A stretch of 18,097 bases of DNA from PALSA-243 sp049522755 (GTDB lineage Bacteria > Acidobacteriota > Terriglobia > Bryobacterales > Bryobacteraceae), in NCBI GenBank assembly GCA_049522755.1, contig JBEKNN010000185.1, positions 1-18,097 on the forward strand, given 5' to 3'. Below are positions 7,492 to 13,295 of the stretch, one piece after another. Position 1 is the first letter of the stretch. Every line of letters starts with the position of its first letter. Both the position numbers and the translations under genes were made by a program. The notes beneath the pieces were generated by a model that saw only the letters and a list, made by a program, of their open reading frames with translations, was not told where the DNA came from and ran no database searches.

Positions 7492-7496
7492 ATATA

Positions 7497-7928
7497 GTGA
7501 AGCTCATCCGGAACCTTTTGTTGGCATGCCTCGCCCTGTCGGCGGGCGCCTGGGCGCAGATGTCCATCTCCACCGCCGGCGGGCAGTTGAAATACTCCGT
7601 CACTTACCGCGGCAAGCCGGTCATCGCCGACGCCGCGCTAGGGCTGCAACTGACCGGCGAAGTGGTCCCAGGGCCGAATGTTCGCATCGCGGCGGCGCGC
7701 GAAGGCTCGGTAGATGAGACCTATTCCATGCCGCATGGCAAGTCGAATCCGGTGCGGAACTATTGCCGGACGCTGGCGCTCGATCTCGACGGCGCGGCGC
7801 CTCTGACTCTCGAAACCCGCGCCTACAACGATGGCGTTGCGTTCCGCTACTTGCTGCGCGGCGCCTCGAGCAGTGCGTTGGAATACCCCTTCTTGGTGAC
7901 GTACACTCCGGGACGCGAGACAATTTGA
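7497..7928 (+). pseudogene. Truncated glycoside hydrolase family 97 gene (N-terminal domain only)
   Basis: 143 residues from GTG 7497. It has a signal peptide (about 1-21; LLLACLALSAGAWA) followed by features of the GH97 N-terminal beta-sandwich: GGQLKYSVTYRGKPVI near the start, LGLQLTG, SVDETY, and AYNDGVAFRYLL near the end. GH97 enzymes (SusB-type alpha-glucosidases and alpha-galactosidases) are about 600-700 residues with a catalytic barrel after this domain. Here the frame stops at 7928 and no barrel follows. The next 100 bases hold the promoter and start of a toxin-antitoxin pair, so insertion or deletion there probably removed the rest. It is non-functional as a glycosidase. Confidence 0.75.
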
Positions 7929-7931
7929 TAT

Positions 7932-7948
7932 ACACACCAATAGTGTGT
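7932..7948 (+). promoter_or_regulatory. Palindrome ahead of the antitoxin gene, candidate operator
   Basis: ACACAC (7932-7937) pairs with GTGTGT (7943-7948) around CAATA, about 40 bases before the antitoxin start. RHH antitoxins usually bind palindromes in their own promoters, so this is a plausible autoregulatory site. A GATATA just before it could serve as a -10. Confidence 0.4.
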
Positions 7949-7988
7949 CAAGTTGCGGTGGAGAAGGCGATTGACCCCCAGGAGGCCC

Positions 7989-8255
7989 GTGACGAAACGC
8001 ATAAATATTGTCTTGCCGGAGGAGACGCTCCGCGTGCTCGACCGTATCGCGCCAAGAGGCAACCGAAGCCGGTTGATTTCGGATGCCGTGATGTGCAACG
8101 TTGCCGCAAAGACCAAGAGCAATTTGGCCGAACGGCTCAAGCAAGGCGCTCTGGTCGACGCTCAGCGGGATCTGGAATTAGCACAGGAGTGGTTTCCGTT
8201 GGAGGAAGAAGCCTGGCAGCGCGGGCGAAAGCAGGCTCCATCACGCAAAAGGTAG
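7989..8255 (+). CDS. Ribbon-helix-helix antitoxin, partner of a MazF-like toxin
   Basis: 88 residues. GTG 7989 follows a strong AGGAGG at 7980-7985, with an unusually short 3-nt spacing. The N-terminus KRINIVLPEETLRVLDRIA is a typical RHH beta-strand plus helix, followed by GNRSRLISDAV. The C-terminal half is acidic (ERLKQGALVDAQRDLELAQEWFPLEEEAW), as in toxin-wrapping tails of MazE-type antitoxins. The stop at 8253-8255 overlaps the beginning of the toxin frame. The frame is intact while the toxin is broken, so this may now be an orphan repressor or an anti-toxin for a homologous system elsewhere. Confidence 0.8.
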   Translation: MTKRINIVLPEETLRVLDRIAPRGNRSRLISDAVMCNVAAKTKSNLAERLKQGALVDAQRDLELAQEWFPLEEEAWQRGRKQAPSRKR

Positions 8256-8606
8256 CCTTTCCCCGCCGAGGCGACATCTATCTGGTCAACTTTGACCCGA
8301 CGGTAGGCTGAGATCCAAAAGACCCGACCGGCTTTAGTCATTCAGAACGACACCTCCAACCAGCACAGTCCCATCACCATCGCCGCCGCCATCACGTCCA
8401 AGTTTGACGTTCAGCCGTATCCCACCGAGGTGGTAATGGAAACCGCGGACAACGGCCTCGCTCAACGGTCTGCGGTCTTACTGAATCAGATCCGATCTGT
8501 CGACCGAAGGCGTTTGCTCAAACGGATTGGGCGGGCCGAGGACAGCGTCATGCAACGGGTAGACCAGGCGCTTCAGATCAGCTTGGCGTTGATCAAGTTC
8601 AATTAA
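8252..8606 (+). pseudogene. MazF/PemK-like toxin, frameshifted
   Basis: The first frame reads RRGDIYLVNFDPTVG and meets TGA at 8309-8311. Shifting to the frame starting GAG at 8310 restores the family sequence EIQKTRPALVIQND, then SPITIAAAITSKF, LAQRSAVLLNQIRSVDRRRL and ISLALIKFN, to TAA 8604-8606. Intact relatives have GSEIKKTRP at the junction, so the Ser codon appears to have lost two bases (or one was gained). No ATG, GTG or TTG sits at the usual start either. MazF/PemK toxins are mRNA endoribonucleases of about 110 residues; this copy should be inactive unless frameshifting rescues it. Confidence 0.85.
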
Positions 8607-8657
8607 CGCAGACGATATGCAACTCGCGGGCTCCATTTCAGTTCCGTTGGGGCGGAG

Positions 8658-8942
8658 GTGGCCGTTCCCTTTTCCTTAAGCCAGTCCACCGGCGCACCGA
8701 AACTGGAAGTCGCGTCTATCAAGCTGCTATCGTCAACCGGTCTTACGTGGAACGGACGGGAGGCAGGTATCGTTGGATCCGGCAGCAGGTCACCGTGTCG
8801 GCTCAGAGCGTTGCGGGCCTACCTGAAATCGACAAAGGGCCCAATCGAGATTTTGGTTATCGATCACGTGGACAGACCAACTGACAATGGATTGGACTCT
8901 GGTTCCGCCGGCCAGGCGATCTGGCACGCAGCTTGCGAGTAA
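8658..8942 (+). pseudogene. Collapsed TIGR03435-family gene
   Basis: A 94-codon frame (GTG 8658) joins the two ends of a TIGR03435 protein: PKLEVASIKLLSS matches the N-terminal FDVASIKP block, and STKGPIEILVIDHVDRP matches the C-terminal KGPVEVLVIDHVExP block. The roughly 200 residues normally between them are replaced by a short unrelated stretch (about 28-60). The intact copy at 15189-17054 shows the same block order (FDVASVKP ... VEVFVVDHMEKTP). An internal deletion with loss of the normal stop is the simplest reading. It is unlikely to be functional. Confidence 0.65.
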
Positions 8943-8962
8943 CCAGGCGTTGGAGGAAAGTT

Positions 8963-10504
8963 ATGTATCGCCAATTGCCTCTATTCACACTACTTGGATT
9001 ATTCATCACCGCTGCTGCGTGGCCGCAGCAGGTTCCAATTTACAACGTAACCGTTACCGAACGTACGGTAAAAGCGATCAACTATCAGTACCGCAACGGG
9101 CCCACGCCGATCGATTTCCACGGCACCGTGCTCTTGCCTGAGGCCAAGGGTGACGCCGTGGTTGAGTCGAAAGCCGGGCGCACCGAAATCGACGCCCACA
9201 TTGACCATCTGCCGGCGCCGACGCGTTTTGGACACGAATATCTCACCTATGTGCTGTGGGCCATCACGCCGGAGGGCCATCCGAAAAATCTGGGCGAGCT
9301 GCTCGCCGGATCCTCGGACAAAGCTCATGTGAAGGTAACCACAGATCTGCAGGCGTTCGGCCTGATTGTGACCGCCGAACCCTACGCCGCCGTACGCCAG
9401 CCGAGCGATGTTGTGGTGCTTGAGAATCAGGTCCGGCCGGATACCATCGGGACGATCGAGCCGATTCAGGTTCGCTATGAGTTGATGCCGCGCCACGGAT
9501 ACACCTATAACATTCCCGCCGACGTCAAAGCCGCCGAAGGTAACGGGCGGATGGTTTCGATGAGCGATTACGAAACCACGGTCGAGATCTATCAGGCGAT
9601 CAACGCGGTGCAGATCGCGCAAGCCGCGGGCGCGCAGCAATATGCGCCGGACGTATTAGCCAAGGCGCAGCAGGACCTGCAAAACGCGCAAGGTCTGCAA
9701 TCGCAGAAGGTGGATAAGAGCCTGGTGATCGCTGCCGCGCGCGAGGCTTCGCAAACCGCCGAAGACGCGCGCACCCTAACCGTGCAGCGCGCCAAAGACG
9801 CGGAATTGGCGCAGGCGCAGGCCACGGCAGCTAAAGAGCAGCAGTTACGCCTCCAGGCCGAGGCGCAGGCTCGCCAGGCTCAGGCGCAAGCGGCGCAAGC
9901 GCAGGCGCAGGCATCCGCCGACCGTGCGCAATTAGAAGCTTCGCAGCAGGCGCAAGCTATGCAAGCGGCGGCTCCTACTCCTCCAGCCGCCGCTCCGGTG
10001 GTAGCGATCGCGCCGGAAACCATTGCCGCGCCGCCGCGCGATGACCGGCCGCAGCGCGATTTGCGCGTCAGCCTGCTACAGCAGATCAACGGATACTTCG
10101 AGGCGCGCGATACGCCGCAAGGTCTGGTGGCCACTATCTCCGATGTCAATTTCCATGGGATAACGCCCGATGCGGCCATCACGGAGAAGGTAGAGCGTAT
10201 CGCGGCGTTGGCGGCCGCTCACCCCGGGCTCAATATTGAAGTGGATGGCTGCAGCGACAGCGCATCGCCCGAAGCGGAGCGGATAGCTTCCGCCCGCGCC
10301 GCAATAGTGCGCGACGCCCTGATGCGCGGCGGCCTTCCCTTTAGCGCGGTGACTTTGCGGAGCTTGGGTAACAGCCGCCCGCTGGGCTCGAATGCGACGG
10401 AGCAGGGCCGGGCGCTGAATCGCCGCGTGGAGATCGTGATTTCCGGCGCGCCTATCGGTAATCTGGCAACCTGGGACAAGAGCTACCCCGTAGCGCCGCG
10501 ATAG
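8963..10504 (+). CDS. OmpA-family envelope protein with coiled-coil region
   Basis: 513 residues. ATG 8963 is chosen because GGAGGAAAG lies 2 nt upstream and a signal peptide follows (about 1-22; LFTLLGLFITAAAWPQQ). An upstream extension to 8933 lacks support. The order is a novel-looking beta-rich N-terminal domain (about 25-200), a helical segment resembling DUF4398 (about 215-265; AQQYAPDVLAKAQQDLQNA), an Ala/Gln-rich coiled coil (about 265-340), a Pro/Ala linker, and an OmpA-like peptidoglycan-binding domain (about 385-495). The latter shows NIEVDGCSDSA, SARAAIVRDAL and NRRVEIVI at 486-493. It probably spans the periplasm and anchors an outer-envelope component to murein. No lipobox is visible. 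It is probably monocistronic. Confidence 0.85.
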   Translation: MYRQLPLFTLLGLFITAAAWPQQVPIYNVTVTERTVKAINYQYRNGPTPIDFHGTVLLPEAKGDAVVESKAGRTEIDAHIDHLPAPTRFGHEYLTYVLWAITPEGHPKNLGELLAGSSDKAHVKVTTDLQAFGLIVTAEPYAAVRQPSDVVVLENQVRPDTIGTIEPIQVRYELMPRHGYTYNIPADVKAAEGNGRMVSMSDYETTVEIYQAINAVQIAQAAGAQQYAPDVLAKAQQDLQNAQGLQSQKVDKSLVIAAAREASQTAEDARTLTVQRAKDAELAQAQATAAKEQQLRLQAEAQARQAQAQAAQAQAQASADRAQLEASQQAQAMQAAAPTPPAAAPVVAIAPETIAAPPRDDRPQRDLRVSLLQQINGYFEARDTPQGLVATISDVNFHGITPDAAITEKVERIAALAAAHPGLNIEVDGCSDSASPEAERIASARAAIVRDALMRGGLPFSAVTLRSLGNSRPLGSNATEQGRALNRRVEIVISGAPIGNLATWDKSYPVAPR

Positions 10505-10887
10505 AGCGATGACATCCGGACTCCTGCGCAGCGGTTGCCAGCCGCCGCTTCACCGTATGCGCGGCCCAGCGAGGCGGCTCTTCGATGTCGGCTACGACAT
10601 GGGCTACAACATGGGCTGCCACCCCGGTCTGGTCGGCCTGCTGAAGTTCCACCAGTTGCCGGCGGCCGTCGATCCCGGCTGATGGACAACGGCCGCCGTG
10701 CAGGCGCCACCGCGTGGGCATCGGCGATGCGCGCCGGGAGATCGCATTCAGGCCGCTGCTCCGTGAATGCGCGCCCACAGAGTGGACCCGGCGGCACAGA
10801 CCGCCAACTTCTTCCCTCATGCCGCCGGTGCGTGAATGCACGCCCATCCACTGGACCCGGCGGCACAACCTACAGAATCTATTTTAT
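10505..10887. other. Gap with repeats and hairpins, no gene
   Basis: No convincing gene on either strand. Open minus-strand frames are repetitive shadows of the repeats. Contents: a 12-bp tandem duplication (GCTACGACATGG then GCTACAACATGG at 10591-10614) and the pair of structured repeats listed separately. Confidence 0.6.
10743..10868. repeat. Two copies of a ~50-nt structured repeat, 69-bp period
   Basis: Copies at about 10750-10799 and 10819-10868 share CGTGAATGC, CGCCCA and TGGACCCGGCGGCACA in register without gaps. Copy 2 forms a 9-bp stem TGCCGCCGG/CCGGCGGCA (10820-10828 with 10857-10865) with an inner GTGC/GCAC stem. Copy 1 has an upstream stem CGCATTCA/TGAATGCG (10743-10750 with 10764-10771). 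It may be a REP-like family different from the GTGG type, or a structured RNA. Confidence 0.65.
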
Positions 10888-10916
10888 TTGGTTCCGGGGG
10901 ACGGGCGCGGCATAAT
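10888..10916 (+). promoter_or_regulatory. Candidate sigma-70-type promoter for the TPR-POTRA gene
   Basis: TTGGTT (10888-10893), 17-bp spacer, CATAAT (10911-10916; 5 of 6 to consensus). The start codon at 10935 would lie about 12 nt after the predicted transcription start, and the short leader contains GGGTAACCC. Confidence 0.4.
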
Positions 10917-10934
10917 GGGTGCATAGGGTAACCC

Positions 10935-11411
10935 ATGCTCAGACTAACCTTTGTCCTCGCGCGGTTCGCGGCGCTCGTCGTAGCGTCCGTTATTGCTACC
11001 GGTTTCGCGCAGGACAGCCCGGCCGCCATGCAACTCTACAACAAGGGCGTCAACCTGCTCGAAGCGGGCAAAGGCGACGCGGCGCGGCAGACGTTCAAAA
11101 CGATCATCGATAAGTATCCCGGCAGCGCATACTCCAAGCTGGCTCAGGAGGGGCTAGACAAGCCTCTAGTGGGCGCTATTTTGTTCAAAAACCTGGCCCC
11201 GCTTTCGTCGAAAGAAGTGCTTAAGCAATTCGCTTTGGCCAACGCGCGTTTGATGGTGGGCCGTCCGTTTCAGCCCGATTACGGCGACCAGGCGCGCACC
11301 ATGCTGGCGCAAATGATGATCAAGCGGAAGCTGAAAGCCAAAGACATCACAGTCGCCACAAAAGATCTGCCGGACCACAAAGTAGAGGTCACCCTGACCG
11401 TGGTGAAATAG
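10935..11411 (+). CDS. Small secreted TPR plus POTRA-like protein
   Basis: 158 residues from ATG 10935. A signal peptide (1-26, cleaved near ATGFAQ) is followed by one TPR-like helical pair (about 29-63; AMQLYNKGVNLLEAGKGDAA) and a C-terminal region (about 77-158) with POTRA-like pattern: AILFKNLAPLSSKEVLKQF, a Gly-Arg-Pro turn, a helix ending MIKRKLKAKDI, and a final strand VEVTLTVVK. POTRA domains belong to BamA/TamA/TpsB-like outer-membrane assembly proteins, but no beta-barrel is present, so this would be a free periplasmic accessory. The assignment rests on pattern only. The next gene starts 8 nt downstream, suggesting co-transcription. Confidence 0.6.
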   Translation: MLRLTFVLARFAALVVASVIATGFAQDSPAAMQLYNKGVNLLEAGKGDAARQTFKTIIDKYPGSAYSKLAQEGLDKPLVGAILFKNLAPLSSKEVLKQFALANARLMVGRPFQPDYGDQARTMLAQMMIKRKLKAKDITVATKDLPDHKVEVTLTVVK

Positions 11412-11419
11412 ATCTTTCG

Positions 11420-12448
11420 ATGAAGCTGGCCCGAATTCACCAGCATGGCGGACCCGAGGCGCTGGTCTACGAGGACGCGCCCGATCCCAAGATCAAGGCC
11501 AACCAGGTCCTGGTGCGCGTGCGCGCCTGCGCCCTGAACCATCTCGACCTTTTCGTGCGCGCCGGCATTCCCGGCATGAAGTTCAGCATGCCGCATGTGT
11601 TGGGCAGCGATATCGCGGGCGAGATTGTCGAGGTGGGTGAACTTTGCGAGCGTGTGAAGCCGGGGTGGCGGGTGCTGCTCTCCCCCGGCATGAGCTGCCG
11701 CCAGTGCGCATACTGCCTGGCGGGCAACGACAATCTCTGCCGCCGTTTCACCATGTTCGGATATGGCGTGGATGGCGGCGATGTGGAGCTGCTGGCCGCG
11801 CCGGAATATACCGCGATCGAGATTCCCGGCGGCATGAGCTTTGAAGAGGCAGCGGCCACGCCTCTGGTCTTTCTCACGGCGTGGCACATGTTGATGACGC
11901 GCGCGAAACTGCAACCGGGCGAAGAGGTTCTGGTGCTGGCGGCATCGAGCGGTGTGGGAACCTGCGCCATTCAGATCGCGAATATGTTTCAGTGCCGGGT
12001 GATCGCCACCGCGGGCGGTGAAGAGAAGCTTGCTAAAGCGCGGGCGTTGGGCGCCCACCACGTCATCGACCATTACAAGCAGGATATTTCCGCGGAAGTG
12101 AAGAAACTCACCGGCAAACGCGGCGTGGACGTAGTGGTGGAACACGTCGGCGCGGCGACATGGGCCAAGAGCGTGGAATCGCTGGCGCCGGGCGGCCGCC
12201 TGGTAACGTGCGGCGCCACGACAGGCTTCGAGGCGCATGTGGATCTGCGGTACCTTTTCAGCAAACAGTACAGCCTGCTGGGGTCGTTCATGGGAACCAT
12301 GGGCGAGCTGCATCAGGTGCTGAAATTCGTCTTCCGCGGACAAATGGAGCCGGTGATCGATAGCGTCTATCCGCTTTCCGAAATTCGCGCCGCGCATGAA
12401 AGGCTCGAGCGGAAGGAGCAATTCGGCAAGATTGTGGTGACTCCATAA
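11420..12448 (+). CDS. Medium-chain (zinc-type) alcohol dehydrogenase/quinone oxidoreductase family protein
   Basis: 342 residues, full length for the MDR superfamily. The N-terminal GroES-like domain has ALNHLDLFVRAGIPG and LPHVLGSD-type sequence (PHVLGSDIAG). Four Cys, C93, C96, C99 and C107, form the structural zinc lobe. The Rossmann domain has AASSGVGTCAIQIA (174-187). At the catalytic-zinc positions the usual CHxD and GHE are replaced by NHLD (Asn40) and GSD, so the catalytic zinc is probably absent or altered. A reductase on a conjugated carbonyl or quinone with NADPH is a reasonable guess; the substrate is unknown. It starts 8 nt after the TPR-POTRA gene and ends before a strong terminator. 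Confidence 0.85.
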   Translation: MKLARIHQHGGPEALVYEDAPDPKIKANQVLVRVRACALNHLDLFVRAGIPGMKFSMPHVLGSDIAGEIVEVGELCERVKPGWRVLLSPGMSCRQCAYCLAGNDNLCRRFTMFGYGVDGGDVELLAAPEYTAIEIPGGMSFEEAAATPLVFLTAWHMLMTRAKLQPGEEVLVLAASSGVGTCAIQIANMFQCRVIATAGGEEKLAKARALGAHHVIDHYKQDISAEVKKLTGKRGVDVVVEHVGAATWAKSVESLAPGGRLVTCGATTGFEAHVDLRYLFSKQYSLLGSFMGTMGELHQVLKFVFRGQMEPVIDSVYPLSEIRAAHERLERKEQFGKIVVTP

Positions 12449-12449
12449 G

Positions 12450-12471
12450 TGGGGCGGGCAATCCTGCCTGC
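12450..12471 (+). repeat. GTGG-headed REP
   Basis: GTGGGGCGGGCAATCCTGCC begins right after the MDR stop. GGCGGG pairs with CCTGCC (one G-T) around CAAT. It has the same head as the elements at 4741-4798 and 12621-12647. Confidence 0.6.
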
Positions 12472-12494
12472 AGCCGCCTTTCAGGCGGCTTTTT
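12472..12494 (+). terminator. Rho-independent terminator of the MDR gene
   Basis: AGCCGCC (12472-12478), loop TTTCA, GGCGGCT (12484-12490), then TTTT (12491-12494). A 7-bp GC stem followed by a U-run, 24 bases after the stop at 12448. Confidence 0.85.
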
Positions 12495-12547
12495 CGCCTC
12501 ATGCGCGAGTCTTCGCGCGCGGCGAGTCTTCGCACCTCCGGCGCGCC

Positions 12548-12585
12548 GACAGGCCAGGAGGCCTGTCCCTGGAGTTTCTACATTT
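12548..12585 (+). repeat. Left terminal inverted repeat of the RAYT element
   Basis: GACAGGCC-AGGA-GGCCTGTC palindrome (12548-12567), 2 nt, then TGGAGTTTCTACATTT (12570-12585). It is matched in inverted orientation by 13249-13286: the palindrome and the 16-mer are exact and the 2-nt gap is conserved in length. Confidence 0.85.
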
Positions 12586-12620
12586 TCCTGCGATTTTCCA
12601 CGTGTCCACCCCCACTATAT

Positions 12621-12647
12621 GTGGGGCGGGCGCTTTCGCCTGCCAAC
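12621..12647 (+). repeat. Inner REP, left copy
   Basis: GTGGGGCGGGCGCTTTCGCC plus TGCCAAC, ending five bases before the RAYT start at 12653. Inverted copy at 13201-13227 with two mismatches in 27. Confidence 0.85.
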
Positions 12648-12652
12648 TCGTT

Positions 12653-13256
12653 ATGTTCGACCGCAGAAAGCTTCCCCCTTGGCATCCCGATCTCACAGAG
12701 GCGACCTTCCTGTTTGTCACTTGGCGTTTGGCTGGCTCCATCCCGCGAGCCCGGCCGCTTGCAGGCGCCCACAGGCGCAAATCTATCCGCGGGCCGAGCC
12801 TTCCTCGTCTTGCACCGTGAAGTGGACAAAGCTGCTTTCGGGCCGGTATGGCTGCAGGATGCCCGGGTAGCCCGTGTAGTGGCCGAGGCTCTCTTGCATG
12901 GCCAGAGCGGAAGGCACTTTTATCAACTCCGAGCCTGGGTGATCATGCCCAACCATGTTCCTGTACTGCTGCTGCCCAAGATGTCACTACCGGTGATCAT
13001 GCGTTGGTTGAAAGACTCCACCGCGCGACCAGCCAACCTGATACTTGGCCGAACCGGGGAGGCCTTCTGGCAGGATGAATCCTTCGATCATCGTGTGCGG
13101 GATGAAGCGGAACTGGACCGTCTGGTTCACTATGTGGAGTACAACCCGGTAAGCGCCGGCCTGGCGGCCAATCCCATGCCTGGCCTTGGTCGAGCGCGGG
13201 GTTGGCAGGCGAAAGCGCCTGTCCCACAATTGGCCCGAATCGCTCCCGAAATGTAG
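12653..13256 (+). pseudogene. REP-associated tyrosine transposase (RAYT, IS200-like Y1), frameshifted
   Basis: The start ATG 12653 gives MFDRRKLPPWHPDLTEATFL, then FVTWRLAGSIPR, the usual RAYT N-terminus. At about 12740-12750 the protein moves one base (+1) to another frame: EPGRLQAPTGANLSAGRAF, then the Y1 core FYQLRAWVIMPNHVPVLLLP, GEAFWQDESFDHRV and HYVEYNPVSAGL, ending TAG 13254-13256. The HUH metal-binding motif, normally MPNHVH, reads MPNHVP (Pro codon 12960-12962), so a metal ligand is also lost. RAYTs are single-copy enzymes thought to move REP palindromes. This copy is inactive by two independent lesions but still sits in its REP frame. Confidence 0.85.
13201..13227 (-). repeat. Inner REP, right copy
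   Basis: On the minus strand GTGGGACAGGCGCTTTCGCC plus TGCCAAC, overlapping the 3' coding part of the RAYT. Inverted partner of 12621-12647; stem AGGCG/CGCCT with a 4-nt loop. Confidence 0.85.
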
Positions 13257-13286
13257 AAACTCCAGCGACAGGCCAGGAGGCCTGTC
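13249..13286 (-). repeat. Right terminal inverted repeat of the RAYT element
   Basis: AAATGTAGAAACTCCA (13249-13264), 2 nt, then the GACAGGCC-AGGA-GGCCTGTC palindrome (13267-13286); on the minus strand it is headed GTGGGA. It overlaps the RAYT stop and ends 9 nt from the stop codon of the convergent M56-adaptor gene at 13296. Confidence 0.85.
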
Positions 13287-13295
13287 CCACAGCTT

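Noticed and set aside
10452..10868. Minus-strand gene with internally repeated peptide (GVHSRTGG / GAHSRSSG)
   Set aside because: The peptide repeats simply mirror the DNA repeats at 10750-10868; there is no RBS or domain, and it overlaps the end of the OmpA-like gene.
11279..12535. 418-codon minus-strand frame opposite the MDR gene
   Set aside because: His/Arg/Ala-rich shadow that also runs through the terminator; the MDR frame has zinc-lobe and Rossmann motifs.
12501..12652. Longer N-terminus for the RAYT in the 3' reading frame
   Set aside because: This stretch passes through the terminal inverted repeat and REP. The conserved RAYT N-terminus starts at ATG 12653 in a different frame.
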